From: Chloracidobacterium sp. N
Lineage (GTDB): Bacteria; Acidobacteriota; Blastocatellia; Chloracidobacteriales; Chloracidobacteriaceae
NCBI RefSeq assembly: GCF_018304765.1
Contig: NZ_CP072642.1
Coordinates: forward strand, 293,501-357,500
Reading direction: 5' to 3'
DNA: 64,000 nt
Positions 54,259 to 63,157 of this stretch are shown in pieces (within the stretch, counting starts at the first letter, position 1; every line of letters begins with the position of its first letter). A program made the position numbers and the translations under genes. The notes beneath the pieces were generated by a model that was not told where the DNA came from, did not search any database, and saw only the letters and a program-made list of their open reading frames with translations.

Positions 54259-57200
54259 TCACGCTTTGAAATCATCGGTGATGCGCCGCCATTCCTCCAC
54301 GACGGCGGCAATGTCGCTGCGCTCGCGGGAGAGTCGTTTCTGGTCGTGTGGGTTGGCTTCTTCAAGCAGGGTTTCCAGCGCCTGCAGGGTGAGGTTGGCG
54401 GCGGCCAGTGCCTCCATCCGATCACCCCGTCCCCAGCGGCAGCGCGCGATGACCCACTGGGCGCGCCATTCGACATCCCGATCCCCCAGTTCCCGGGCCG
54501 TTGCGGCGGCCGACACGCTGCGGTCGAGCGCCAGGGTCAGTTCCTTGCGGATGAGATGGACTTCACCGAGCGTCTGAAGCATTTCGGCACGTACCTGGGC
54601 GTCATCCGTGGTGCGGTTGAGCAACTGGGCTTCTTCGAGCAGTTGCAGGGCTTCCCGGAGGTTGCCGGTGCGGGTGTACATCTGCGCAGCATTGACGAGC
54701 GCCATTTCCAGCACCCGCTGGTTCTTGTTTTCACGCGCGCTCCGAATCGCCAGGCGGTAATAGGCCAGGGCATCGGCGTAGCGCCCTTCCTGCCGGAAGG
54801 TATCGCCAATGTTGTTGAGCATGGCCCCTTCACTGGCGCGGTCGTTGATTTCGCGCATGATCTGAACGGCCCGCTGGTAGCAGTCGCGGGCGCGGGACAC
54901 CTGTCCCTGGCTGTGAAACGCCGATGCCATCAGCATCAGGCCCTTGCGCTCGATGTCGCGGTCACCGGTGGCCCGTGCCGTCTGAAGCATCTCGCGCCAG
55001 GTGGATTCCAGGGATACGACACTGTGCAGCACGCTCTGAAGGGAGTGCGGTTGGGTGGGGCGCGCGTCACGGCGCGGCGCGGCGGGTGCCCGGCTCTGGT
55101 CCTCGACGATGGTCTCCGCCAGGCGACCGCTGTTGAAAAGCTCACCCATGCCGAGGTTTTCGGCAAAGGCCGCCACGTCGTTGAGCAGTTCTTCGAGTGA
55201 AAACTCGCTCGCTTCGCTCCCACGTCCCGTACTGCGTGCCATCGTCAGGCTGTGCAGGGCATCCAGATCGCTTGGCATTTCAGCCCCACCCGGCTCTGCG
55301 ACGGCCGGCGGCCTGGCGGCCGGTGGCGGTACGGGCGGGGGTGGTGGGGTGGAAGCCAGCCATTTGGTAGGTTCCGGCTCCGGTATCGGGGGGGCGGTTT
55401 TCACTTCCCCGGCCTTGGCGCTTTCGGCCTTGGCGCTTTCGGCCTTGGCGCTGACTGGCACTGCCGCAATGGACCCGGTTTCATCCAGCAGTGAGGTGGC
55501 TTTGCCGGCAGGCGCCTGGTCCGCTTTCAGGGCCACGGTGGCTTTGGGTTCCAGTGGGCGCGTGGCAAGGGCGCGGTCAAGCCGCACCTTGAGGTCAAAG
55601 ACCGGCCGTTTGTCTTCCAGGAAGGCGGACGCTACGGTGTCTTCGGGAAGATCGGTCTGAAGCGTGGTAATCACCGAGAGCGCTTCTTCGATGGCCGCCT
55701 GCGCGTTGGCAAAGTCCTGCCGCTGCATGAAGCATTCTGCAAGACCGTAGGCGGCCATCCACCGGACATGGGGCGATTCCACTTCCCGCGCCAGTTCGCG
55801 CGCGCGGGCATAACAGGTTTCCGCTGCTGCGAAGTCGCCTTCCGCGCGCTGGGTATCGCCAATCTCAGTGAGAATTTCGGCTTCGATGGGGGTGACTTCC
55901 GCCGTTTCGGCCAGCAGCAGGGCCGCCTGGAGCGTACTCAGGGCGGACTTGGCATCGCTGCGCCGCCGCCGAATCCGCCCGACATTGAGCAGGTAGCGCG
56001 CTTCGGCCGCGCCGTTGCCGATGTCGCGGGCGATGTCCACCGCCTGCTGGACATACTCCATGGCTTCCGTGTCGTTGCCCCGCCGCATGAAGACTTCGCC
56101 CAGTCCATTGAGCGCCACGGACTCGCCGTAGCGGTGGCCGAGGGCGTAGGCAATGCGCAGGGAGCCGGCATAGCATTCCTGCGCTTCGTCCAGGTGAACG
56201 AGTTGCAGGTGGATGAAACCCAGGAGTGCCAGCGCCCGGCGTTCCTCGAAGATATTGCCGAGATGGCGCGCCATCGTCAGCGCCTGCCGGGCGTCGGAGA
56301 GGGCTTCGGCAAACTTGCCCCGCTGGGCATTGACAGCCGCATTGACCAGACGGGCGGCCGCCTGGCCACTGCGATCCCCGGCCCGTTCGGCAACATAAAG
56401 GGCTTCGTCAACGGCTTGGAGTGCCGCCGTCAGGCGGCCGCGTTCGACGTGGGCCGTGGCGGTGACAAGCAGGGCCAGGCACAAACCGGAAGCATCCTCA
56501 CGGGCGCGGAGCGTGGGCAGGGCCGCTGCGGTCAGTTGCAGGGCCCCTTCGGCATCACCCGTCAGATTGCACAGGCGCGCCAGACTGACCTGCGTGCGCC
56601 CCAGCCAGGTCAGCTCATGCGCCTGGCACAGTTCAAGCGCGCGCTCCAGCGCCTGCCGCGCATCGTCAGGTTGGGCGCACTCGATGAGCAGGTTGCCATA
56701 GGTCAGATGGTAGCGCGCTTCCTCGTCGGGGCTGAGGGGCGGCTTGGCCGCATCACCCTGAAGGCGGTTGAGCGCCTGGGCAACCCACCCGAAGAACTTT
56801 CCCGCATCGGCGAAAGCGTAGAGATTCCAGCGGGCATAACCGGCTTCAAGGGCGTATTCAATGGCCTTGCGCCATTCCTCCGCCCGGAAGTAGTGGTAGG
56901 CCAGATCGCTGGCCGTGAAATCCTGGCGTCCGAGCGCCGCTGCCGAAGCCCGTGGTGACGTGGCCTGCTGCTCCAGGCGCTCGGCAATCCGGGCATGCAA
57001 CCGCTTCCGCCGCCGCCGGGTGATGCGCCGGTAGAGCACGCGGTGCACCATGGTGTTGACAAAACTGTACCGGTCTTCCCGCCAGCCGGCCATTTCCCGA
57101 ATCAGCCCCAGTTTGAGGGCATTTTCGATATGCCGCAGCAGGTCTTCTTCCGTGGACTCCGTCAGGAACTGCAGGAGGTCAAAGGTGAATTCCTCACCAA

Positions 57201-59259
57201 TCACCGCCGCGTGGGCCAGCACGTCAGCCAGGTCGTCATCGAGCCGCACGAGCAGCGGTTTGACCAGCGCGACAATGGATTCCGGCAAATCGAACTCATC
57301 CACATCCTGGCAGACCCAGCCCGTTTCCTCGCCATGCGAAATCTGCCCGCTGGCAATCATGGCGTTGACGACTTCACAGACGTAGTACGGATTGCCCTTC
57401 GTTTCTTCGGCCAGCATCAGCGCGACACTGACCGGCAGGTGCACCTGGGCGCCGAGCAGCCCTTCGACCATCAGCCGGATTTCACTGTTGGAGAGCGGCG
57501 GCAGCTTGATCTGGTCATAGCCGCCCACATCGTCCAGTGACTGCAACCAGTTCCGTAAGGCGGGTGTGCCGTCGGGCAGACTCGTGAACGGACGACAGGC
57601 AACGATGGTCAGCAGCCGGTCCTGGCGCGTCTGACGCAGCAGGTGGCTGACAAAATCCAGCAGAAGCGGGTCGGCATGGTGCGCGTCATCGAGAAAGAGC
57701 ACCGCGCCCCGCTCCCGGGCCAGCAGGCGGCACAGATAGGTCAGGTCGGCAAAAAAACTGTTCCGGTCGGCGGCCAGCCGGGCGGCCAGCTTGGTGGTGT
57801 AGGATTCATCGCACAGGTTGGCAAAGAACGTCCCATCCAAAAACTGCTCATCGGCCGGCGACAGTGACCGTACGGCGCGCAGTTCCGGGTTGAAGTAGGC
57901 CATCGCGGCCATGCGGATGTCGGACAGGGGAAACTGTCCGGCGGCGGCGCGGGTCGGGTCGCAGCGCAGGCGCAGCAGGATCGGCTGGCCTTCGCCCACA
58001 TCCTCCAGCCGAATCATGAACTGTTCGATGAGGCGGGTTTTACCAATGCCGGCTTCGCCAAAGATGACCACCGGCCGTCCCCGGCGGGTGGTCACCGACT
58101 GCCAGGCTGCAATGAGGACACCAAGTTCCGGCGTGCGACCGACAAACTCCCCGCCGCTCATGCCGGTTGGGAGATGAACTGAACTGGGCGGAAGTGTGCT
58201 GGATTTCGGCAGGGCCGGGGCCTCGGCCGGCACCACCCGGGTGAAGGGGCCTGGGGCGGCCGGAGATGGCTCCGGCGGCAGCGCCGGGATGCCCTGTGGC
58301 GTCATGATCGAGACACTGCCTGGCGCAAGCTGGCGCTGTACGCTGCGAAAGGCCTCGGCCAGCTCTTCGGCCGTCTGGTAGCGGTTGGCCGGTGATTTCT
58401 CCAGCGCCCGCATCACAATGGCTTCGAGCGCCTGGGGAATTTCGGGTCGCAGTTCGCGGAGCGGTTTGGGTTTTTGTTTGACCTGGGCAATGACGGTGGC
58501 CAGCGGCGTCGGCTCGTCAAAGGGCAGCTTGCCGGTGAGCATTTCGTAGGCAATGATGCCGATGCTATAGACATCCGACCGCCCATCAATCCGGTGGGCC
58601 TGACACTGTTCCGGCGACATGTACTGCGGCGTCCCGATGATCCCTGTGCCGGTAAGGTTCATCAGATTGGGATTGTTCATCGCCAGCTTGGCAATCCCGA
58701 AGTCGAGCACCTTGACGGTTTCACCCGTACGCAGTTTTTCCAGCATGATGTTGGCTGGTTTGAGGTCGCGGTGGATGATGCCCTCGGCATGCGCGGCATG
58801 CACGGCGTCACACACCGGCGCGAGCACCGACACGACCCGGAGGGGCGAAAGTGTCTTGGCCTGCTGGAGTTCCTGCCCCAGGCTGTGCCCTTCGAGAAAC
58901 TCCATGACGATGTACGCCTCACCAATGGCGCTCATCCCGTAGTCATAAATGGTGATGGCGTTGGGGTGCTTGAGGCGGCCCGACAGCAGGGCTTCCCGGC
59001 GGAAGCGTTCGAGGGCCGCCGGATTGGATACCAGGTCAGCATTGAGAATCTTGAGCGCGACCCGCCGCTGCATCGTGGCATGGATGGCTTCATAGACCGC
59101 GCCCATCCCACCGCGTCCGACCATGCGCACAATCTGATATTTCCCGTCCACCACACGCGCCACGGTGGAGGGTTTGTCCGAAGCCAGTGGCGCTCCGTCC
59201 TGGGGACAGATGTTGTATTCATCAGGGTAGGTCGCACCACACTTCGGACAGGACTTCAT
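54259..59259 (-). CDS. Giant Ser/Thr kinase with zinc ribbon, AAA ATPase and TPR array
   Basis: 1666 residues. It opens with MKSCPKCGATYPDEYNICPQDG, a zinc-ribbon-like motif (CPKC, CPQDG). Kinase domain about 35-305: MVGRGGMGAVYEA, VALKIL, HRDLKPANIML, DFGIAKLA, GTPQYMSPEQ. Then an AAA_16-type ATPase (about 375-720; FVGRTPELGVLIA, Walker A FGEAGIGKTRLIEQF, GAVLFLDDAHHAD), as in MalT-like signalling ATPases. From about 750 to the end are many TPR-like helical repeats, split by a low-complexity Ala/Pro/Glu linker near 1230-1320. Domain order kinase-AAA-TPR is typical of large signalling proteins in Acidobacteriota and Myxococcota. Targets unknown. Confidence 0.9.
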   Translation of the reverse strand: MKSCPKCGATYPDEYNICPQDGAPLASDKPSTVARVVDGKYQIVRMVGRGGMGAVYEAIHATMQRRVALKILNADLVSNPAALERFRREALLSGRLKHPNAITIYDYGMSAIGEAYIVMEFLEGHSLGQELQQAKTLSPLRVVSVLAPVCDAVHAAHAEGIIHRDLKPANIMLEKLRTGETVKVLDFGIAKLAMNNPNLMNLTGTGIIGTPQYMSPEQCQAHRIDGRSDVYSIGIIAYEMLTGKLPFDEPTPLATVIAQVKQKPKPLRELRPEIPQALEAIVMRALEKSPANRYQTAEELAEAFRSVQRQLAPGSVSIMTPQGIPALPPEPSPAAPGPFTRVVPAEAPALPKSSTLPPSSVHLPTGMSGGEFVGRTPELGVLIAAWQSVTTRRGRPVVIFGEAGIGKTRLIEQFMIRLEDVGEGQPILLRLRCDPTRAAAGQFPLSDIRMAAMAYFNPELRAVRSLSPADEQFLDGTFFANLCDESYTTKLAARLAADRNSFFADLTYLCRLLARERGAVLFLDDAHHADPLLLDFVSHLLRQTRQDRLLTIVACRPFTSLPDGTPALRNWLQSLDDVGGYDQIKLPPLSNSEIRLMVEGLLGAQVHLPVSVALMLAEETKGNPYYVCEVVNAMIASGQISHGEETGWVCQDVDEFDLPESIVALVKPLLVRLDDDLADVLAHAAVIGEEFTFDLLQFLTESTEEDLLRHIENALKLGLIREMAGWREDRYSFVNTMVHRVLYRRITRRRRKRLHARIAERLEQQATSPRASAAALGRQDFTASDLAYHYFRAEEWRKAIEYALEAGYARWNLYAFADAGKFFGWVAQALNRLQGDAAKPPLSPDEEARYHLTYGNLLIECAQPDDARQALERALELCQAHELTWLGRTQVSLARLCNLTGDAEGALQLTAAALPTLRAREDASGLCLALLVTATAHVERGRLTAALQAVDEALYVAERAGDRSGQAAARLVNAAVNAQRGKFAEALSDARQALTMARHLGNIFEERRALALLGFIHLQLVHLDEAQECYAGSLRIAYALGHRYGESVALNGLGEVFMRRGNDTEAMEYVQQAVDIARDIGNGAAEARYLLNVGRIRRRRSDAKSALSTLQAALLLAETAEVTPIEAEILTEIGDTQRAEGDFAAAETCYARARELAREVESPHVRWMAAYGLAECFMQRQDFANAQAAIEEALSVITTLQTDLPEDTVASAFLEDKRPVFDLKVRLDRALATRPLEPKATVALKADQAPAGKATSLLDETGSIAAVPVSAKAESAKAESAKAGEVKTAPPIPEPEPTKWLASTPPPPPVPPPAARPPAVAEPGGAEMPSDLDALHSLTMARSTGRGSEASEFSLEELLNDVAAFAENLGMGELFNSGRLAETIVEDQSRAPAAPRRDARPTQPHSLQSVLHSVVSLESTWREMLQTARATGDRDIERKGLMLMASAFHSQGQVSRARDCYQRAVQIMREINDRASEGAMLNNIGDTFRQEGRYADALAYYRLAIRSARENKNQRVLEMALVNAAQMYTRTGNLREALQLLEEAQLLNRTTDDAQVRAEMLQTLGEVHLIRKELTLALDRSVSAAATARELGDRDVEWRAQWVIARCRWGRGDRMEALAAANLTLQALETLLEEANPHDQKRLSRERSDIAAVVEEWRRITDDFKA
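55411..55455. repeat. 15-bp in-frame tandem repeat within the giant kinase gene
   Basis: GGCCTTGGCGCTTTC occurs at 55411-55425 and 55426-55440, with a third degenerate copy at 55441-55455. It encodes repeated Glu-Ser-Ala-Lys-Ala units in the linker, so unit number could vary without frameshift. Confidence 0.85.
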
Positions 59260-59481
59260 GACGGGAACTTATGGGCAGGAGAGTCCGGGGCGCATCCACC
59301 GCACACGGTGCCGGTAGCCAACCGAAAGGGGCGCTGGACAACATACGACCCCGCCGGGCAGCCAGTCTGCCGCCGGAGGCCGCCGGGCTGAAAAAAGCGA
59401 AGGAAACCGCAGAGTATAGGGAGAAGTTCCCGCTGGCAACCAACATCTGTCATAGCTGTGGAAACCTCGCCGGTGAACCCC

Positions 59482-61071
59482 TCATCCGAGTGCCGCGCCG
59501 TTTGTCGCAATGACCTGAGCATACCACGCAAAGGAATCCTTCGGAGTGCGAACCTGCGTGTCATAGTCCACATACACCAGCCCGAAACGCTGCTTGTAGC
59601 CCTCGGCCCATTCAAAGTTGTCCAGGATGGACCAGTGAAAGTACCCCTGCACCGGCACGCCTTCCCCGACGGCACGGCGTAGTTCGCGCAGGTAGCGCGT
59701 TGTGAAATCAATGCGCTGCGGGTCGTGAACTTTTCCATCAAGCGCCACCCAGTCGCGCAGCGCCAGTCCGTTTTCCGTGATGTATATCGGTCTTTTGTAA
59801 CGTTCGTGGAAAAATTTCGGCCCCCACCGGAGCGCTTCCGGCGTCACGGGCCAGTCAAAGGCCGTCAGGGGGGTGGCCGGCGTCGGAATGACGACCCGCG
59901 GCCCGCCGCGTCCGTCGGACTGAATCTTAAACCCGAAGTAGATGTTGACGCCACAGAAGTCCACCGGCGTTGAAATGACGGCCATATCCCCGTCCGCCAC
60001 CTGCGGCGCGTCGGCCTTGTACAGCGCCAGCCCTTCGGCCGGGTACTCACCGAGAAAGACCGGGTCCATCCACCAGGCGTTGTTGAACGGATTTTTGAGC
60101 GGCAGCCCGACCGAGGCGTTGAACAGAAAACCGTAGCCCTGAATCCCGAAGTTGAACGCGCGCGCAGCGGCGATGTCTTCGGGTTGCTCGGTGGCGGGGT
60201 AAGCAATGGGCGTTGCCGGCGCAAAGCCAATCCGGGACTGTTTGACGTGGGCGCGCAACGCCTGAACACCTTTCCCATGCGCCAGCAGTGCGTGATGGCC
60301 TGCCTGGAGCACGTCCTTGAGGGGCAGCAACAGCCCGGGGGCATGCCGCCCCGCCTGGTAGCCCAGCGTGATGAACACCTGCGGCTCGTTGAGGGTCATC
60401 CAGTAAGTGATGCGGTCGCCCAGCCGCCGGGCAGCGACGGTCGTGTATTCAGCAAACCAGTCGGCGCTGTCCCGGTTGGTCCAGCCTCCGCGCTGGTGCA
60501 GCGCCAGCGGCAGGTCCCAGTGATACAGCGTGCAGAAGGGCGTTATCCCGGCCGCCAGCAGTTCGTCCACGAGGCGGTCGTAGAAATCCAGCCCCCTGGC
60601 GTTGACCGTCCCGGTGCCTTCCGGGAGGATGCGCGCCCAGGCGAGGCTGAAGCGGTACGCCTTGAGACCCAGCTTCTTCATCAGGGCCACGTCTTCCTTG
60701 TACCGCCGGTAGTGGTCACAGGCGACATCGCCTGTATGGCCGCGCCAGATGGCATTCGGTTTGCGCACGAACATGTCCCAGATGGACTGCCCTTTGCCGT
60801 CGGCATCCAGGGCGCCTTCGATCTGGTAGGCCGCTGTGGCCGCACCCCACTGAAAGCCAGCGGGGAAGGTGTTTCCGGCTGGCTTCTGGCTGGTGCGTGG
60901 CTTGCGGGAGGGGGCCTGCGGTGTTGCAGCGGACGTCACACTGCCGGCTGCCAGGGCGGCCGTGGTCGTCAGGGTTGAGGCCAGAAAGCGCCGCCGGGAA
61001 GCCCGGCGGCGGGATGGGGCGTCCGTCTCTTGCGTGACCGGTGTTTCAACGGGGAGCTTGTCCATGGACAT
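59482..61071 (-). CDS. GH1 family beta-glycosidase with Tat signal
   Basis: 529 residues. The N-terminus has RRRASRRRFLASTLTTTAALAAG, a twin-arginine leader (SRRRFLA). The GH1 domain starts GNTFPAGFQWGAATAAYQIEGA; the acid/base is Glu in WMTLNEPQVF and the nucleophile is Glu in IYITENGLALRDW. It should hydrolyse beta-glucosides or related sugars outside the cytoplasm. The ATG at 61071 (or 61065) overlaps the preceding substrate-binding gene by 26 bases, with AGGAAA further upstream. Confidence 0.92.
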   Translation of the reverse strand: MSMDKLPVETPVTQETDAPSRRRASRRRFLASTLTTTAALAAGSVTSAATPQAPSRKPRTSQKPAGNTFPAGFQWGAATAAYQIEGALDADGKGQSIWDMFVRKPNAIWRGHTGDVACDHYRRYKEDVALMKKLGLKAYRFSLAWARILPEGTGTVNARGLDFYDRLVDELLAAGITPFCTLYHWDLPLALHQRGGWTNRDSADWFAEYTTVAARRLGDRITYWMTLNEPQVFITLGYQAGRHAPGLLLPLKDVLQAGHHALLAHGKGVQALRAHVKQSRIGFAPATPIAYPATEQPEDIAAARAFNFGIQGYGFLFNASVGLPLKNPFNNAWWMDPVFLGEYPAEGLALYKADAPQVADGDMAVISTPVDFCGVNIYFGFKIQSDGRGGPRVVIPTPATPLTAFDWPVTPEALRWGPKFFHERYKRPIYITENGLALRDWVALDGKVHDPQRIDFTTRYLRELRRAVGEGVPVQGYFHWSILDNFEWAEGYKQRFGLVYVDYDTQVRTPKDSFAWYAQVIATNGAALG

Positions 61072-62311
61072 TGGGCACTTCGGTTTCCTGGTCGGATGAA
61101 GGGTGGATGGTGGTTCGATAATGATAGCTTCCATCCCGGAGTTCGAGAATGACCGCCGGTTTGACGGCATTCCGATTGGCATCGAGCGAAATTGTGCCGG
61201 TGACGCCAGGAAAATCACGGGTGGCGGCCAGGGCGTCGCGGATTTTTTCGCCGTCGGTGCTGTTGGCCCGTTCAATGGCGGCGTAGAGCACCTGCGCGCC
61301 GTCGTAAGCCAGCGCCGCCAGGGCATCGGGGGTGTCGCCGTACCGCTGGCGGTAGGCGGCAATGAACGCCTGCACCCGTGGGTCCGGGTTGTCCACGGAG
61401 TAGTGGTTCGTGATGAAACAGCCGTCGAGGGCTTCCTTCCCGCCGCGCCACAGGTCAGGGGAATCCCAGCCGTCGCCGCCGATGAAGGGCACCCGGATGC
61501 CGAGTTCCCGCGCCTGTTTGATGATCTGTCCCACGTCGCCGTAGTAGCCCGGCGCATAGACGAAGTCCGCGCCCGCTTCCCGGATGCCCGTCAGTTGCGC
61601 GTTGAAGCTGGCATCGCCGGCCTGGTAGTTCTTTTCGATGACAACCGTGCCGCCGAGCCGCGTGAAACTTTCCCGAAACGATTTGGTGAGACCTACGCTG
61701 TAATCGTTCTTGACATCCGTGATGATGGCCGCGCGCCGCAGCTTGAGGTCCTGGACGGCGAACTTCGCGGCGGCTTCACCCTGGAAGGGGTCAATGAAGC
61801 AGACCCGAAAGATGAAATCGCCCTTGCGTGTGACCTTCTCGTTGGTTGAGGAAGGCGTCAGCATAGGGACGCGCTTTTGCTGACACACGGCCGCCGCCAC
61901 AATGCTGCGCGCCGAGCCGACTTCGCCCAGAACGGCGATGACGTTGTCGCGCGTCACGAGGCGTGTGACGACGGTTTTGGCTTCTTCCGGCTGACCGCGG
62001 TCGTCTTCGAGGATGAGTTCGATACGTGAACCACGAATCCCGCCGGCCGCATTGCGTTGTTCGGTGGCCAGGCGAATGCCCCCCATGGACGACGTGCCGA
62101 AGGTCGCCGTGTCGCCGGTCATCGGCATATAGACGCCAATTTTCAGCACCGGGGGCAGCCCGTCGCCGGCCGCCGCCCGGCCTTTGCGCTCACAGGCCGC
62201 CACGCCTGCCAGGGCCGCCAGCGCCAGCCAGACCCACACGACCTGCCACCGCCGAAGCCACACCGGGAACGTGGAAGGGCGCAAAGCGGAACCCGTCATG
62301 GATGGTCGCAT
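61046..62311 (-). CDS. Branched-chain amino-acid-type ABC transporter substrate-binding lipoprotein
   Basis: 421 residues. A hydrophobic leader with lipobox LAGVAAC precedes a Leu/Ile/Val-binding-protein domain: KIGVYMPMTGDTATFG, LILEDDRGQPEEAKT, VLGEVGSARSIVAAAV, GDGWDSPDLWR. It binds a small ligand, perhaps an amino acid, for import or sensing; no ABC permease or ATPase genes are adjacent. The start is the ATG at 62311, with ATG at 62299 possible; it begins 13 bases after rph and overlaps the GH1 gene, forming an apparent operon. Confidence 0.85.
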   Translation of the reverse strand: MRPSMTGSALRPSTFPVWLRRWQVVWVWLALAALAGVAACERKGRAAAGDGLPPVLKIGVYMPMTGDTATFGTSSMGGIRLATEQRNAAGGIRGSRIELILEDDRGQPEEAKTVVTRLVTRDNVIAVLGEVGSARSIVAAAVCQQKRVPMLTPSSTNEKVTRKGDFIFRVCFIDPFQGEAAAKFAVQDLKLRRAAIITDVKNDYSVGLTKSFRESFTRLGGTVVIEKNYQAGDASFNAQLTGIREAGADFVYAPGYYGDVGQIIKQARELGIRVPFIGGDGWDSPDLWRGGKEALDGCFITNHYSVDNPDPRVQAFIAAYRQRYGDTPDALAALAYDGAQVLYAAIERANSTDGEKIRDALAATRDFPGVTGTISLDANRNAVKPAVILELRDGSYHYRTTIHPSSDQETEVPNVHGQAPR

Positions 62312-62324
62312 CCCAGGTAAGGGC

Positions 62325-63047
62325 TTATTCCAGCAGCCCCAGGAGTTGGCGCTGGAGGGTGATGAGTTCACGGATGCCCTGCATGGCCAGATCGAGGAGC
62401 GCATTCATGTTCTCCCGCGAGAAGGGACGCTGCTCGGCCGTTCCCTGCACCTCGACAAGGCGGCCATCGCCTGTCCCGACGACATTCATATCCACTTCAG
62501 CCCTGGAGTCTTCACGGTAATCGAGGTCCAGCAGGGGCGTGCCGTTGACCGTTCCGACACTGACGGCGGCCAGATAGTCCGTCACCGGCATGTCTTTCAG
62601 GACGCCATCCGCCTGAAGCTTGCGGGCCGCCATGACGAGCGCCACAAACGCGCCGGTGATCGCCGCCGTGCGTGTGCCGCCATCGGCCTGAATGACATCA
62701 CAATCGAGGTAAATCGTCCGCTCGCCCAGCTTGGCAAAGTCCACGACGGCGCGCAGGCTGCGCCCAATCAGGCGTTGAATCTCATGTGTCCGCCCGGAGG
62801 GATTCCCACGGGTGACTTCCCGTGGGGTGCGCTGGTCGGTTGCACGCGGCAGCATGGCGTATTCGGCCGTCACCCAGCCGGTGCCCTTGCCCTTGAGAAA
62901 CGGCGGCACTTTTTCTTCGACACTGGCCAGGCAGATGACCCGCGTATCACCAAATTCGACCTGTACCGACCCTTCCGCGTATTTGTTGACATGTGGCGTC
63001 AACTGTACCGTTCGCAGGGCATTGGGGGCGCGCCCACCACTTCGCAT
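62325..63047 (-). CDS. rph: RNase PH
   Basis: 240 residues. The family sequence RPPNALR-like start [65 protein letters not shown] and [22 protein letters not shown] are all RNase PH signatures. It trims tRNA 3' ends phosphorolytically. ATG at 63047. First of an apparent rph-substrate-binding-GH1 run. Confidence 0.95.
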   Translation of the reverse strand: MRSGGRAPNALRTVQLTPHVNKYAEGSVQVEFGDTRVICLASVEEKVPPFLKGKGTGWVTAEYAMLPRATDQRTPREVTRGNPSGRTHEIQRLIGRSLRAVVDFAKLGERTIYLDCDVIQADGGTRTAAITGAFVALVMAARKLQADGVLKDMPVTDYLAAVSVGTVNGTPLLDLDYREDSRAEVDMNVVGTGDGRLVEVQGTAEQRPFSRENMNALLDLAMQGIRELITLQRQLLGLLE

Positions 63048-63157
63048 GGCTGGTGTCTTCCGGTTGTTCTGGATGTTGTCCGCGTTGTTTCACAACTCCG
63101 GCAACGTGACAAGCCCCTTGTACAAGCGAGGGCAGGTTCGGGAGCGGGAAAGGCGCT

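Noticed and set aside
52979-54577. 532-residue plus-strand ORF antisense to the STT3-like gene
   Set aside because: The minus-strand gene has clear membrane topology and a good ribosome-binding site; the antisense product has no domain pattern.
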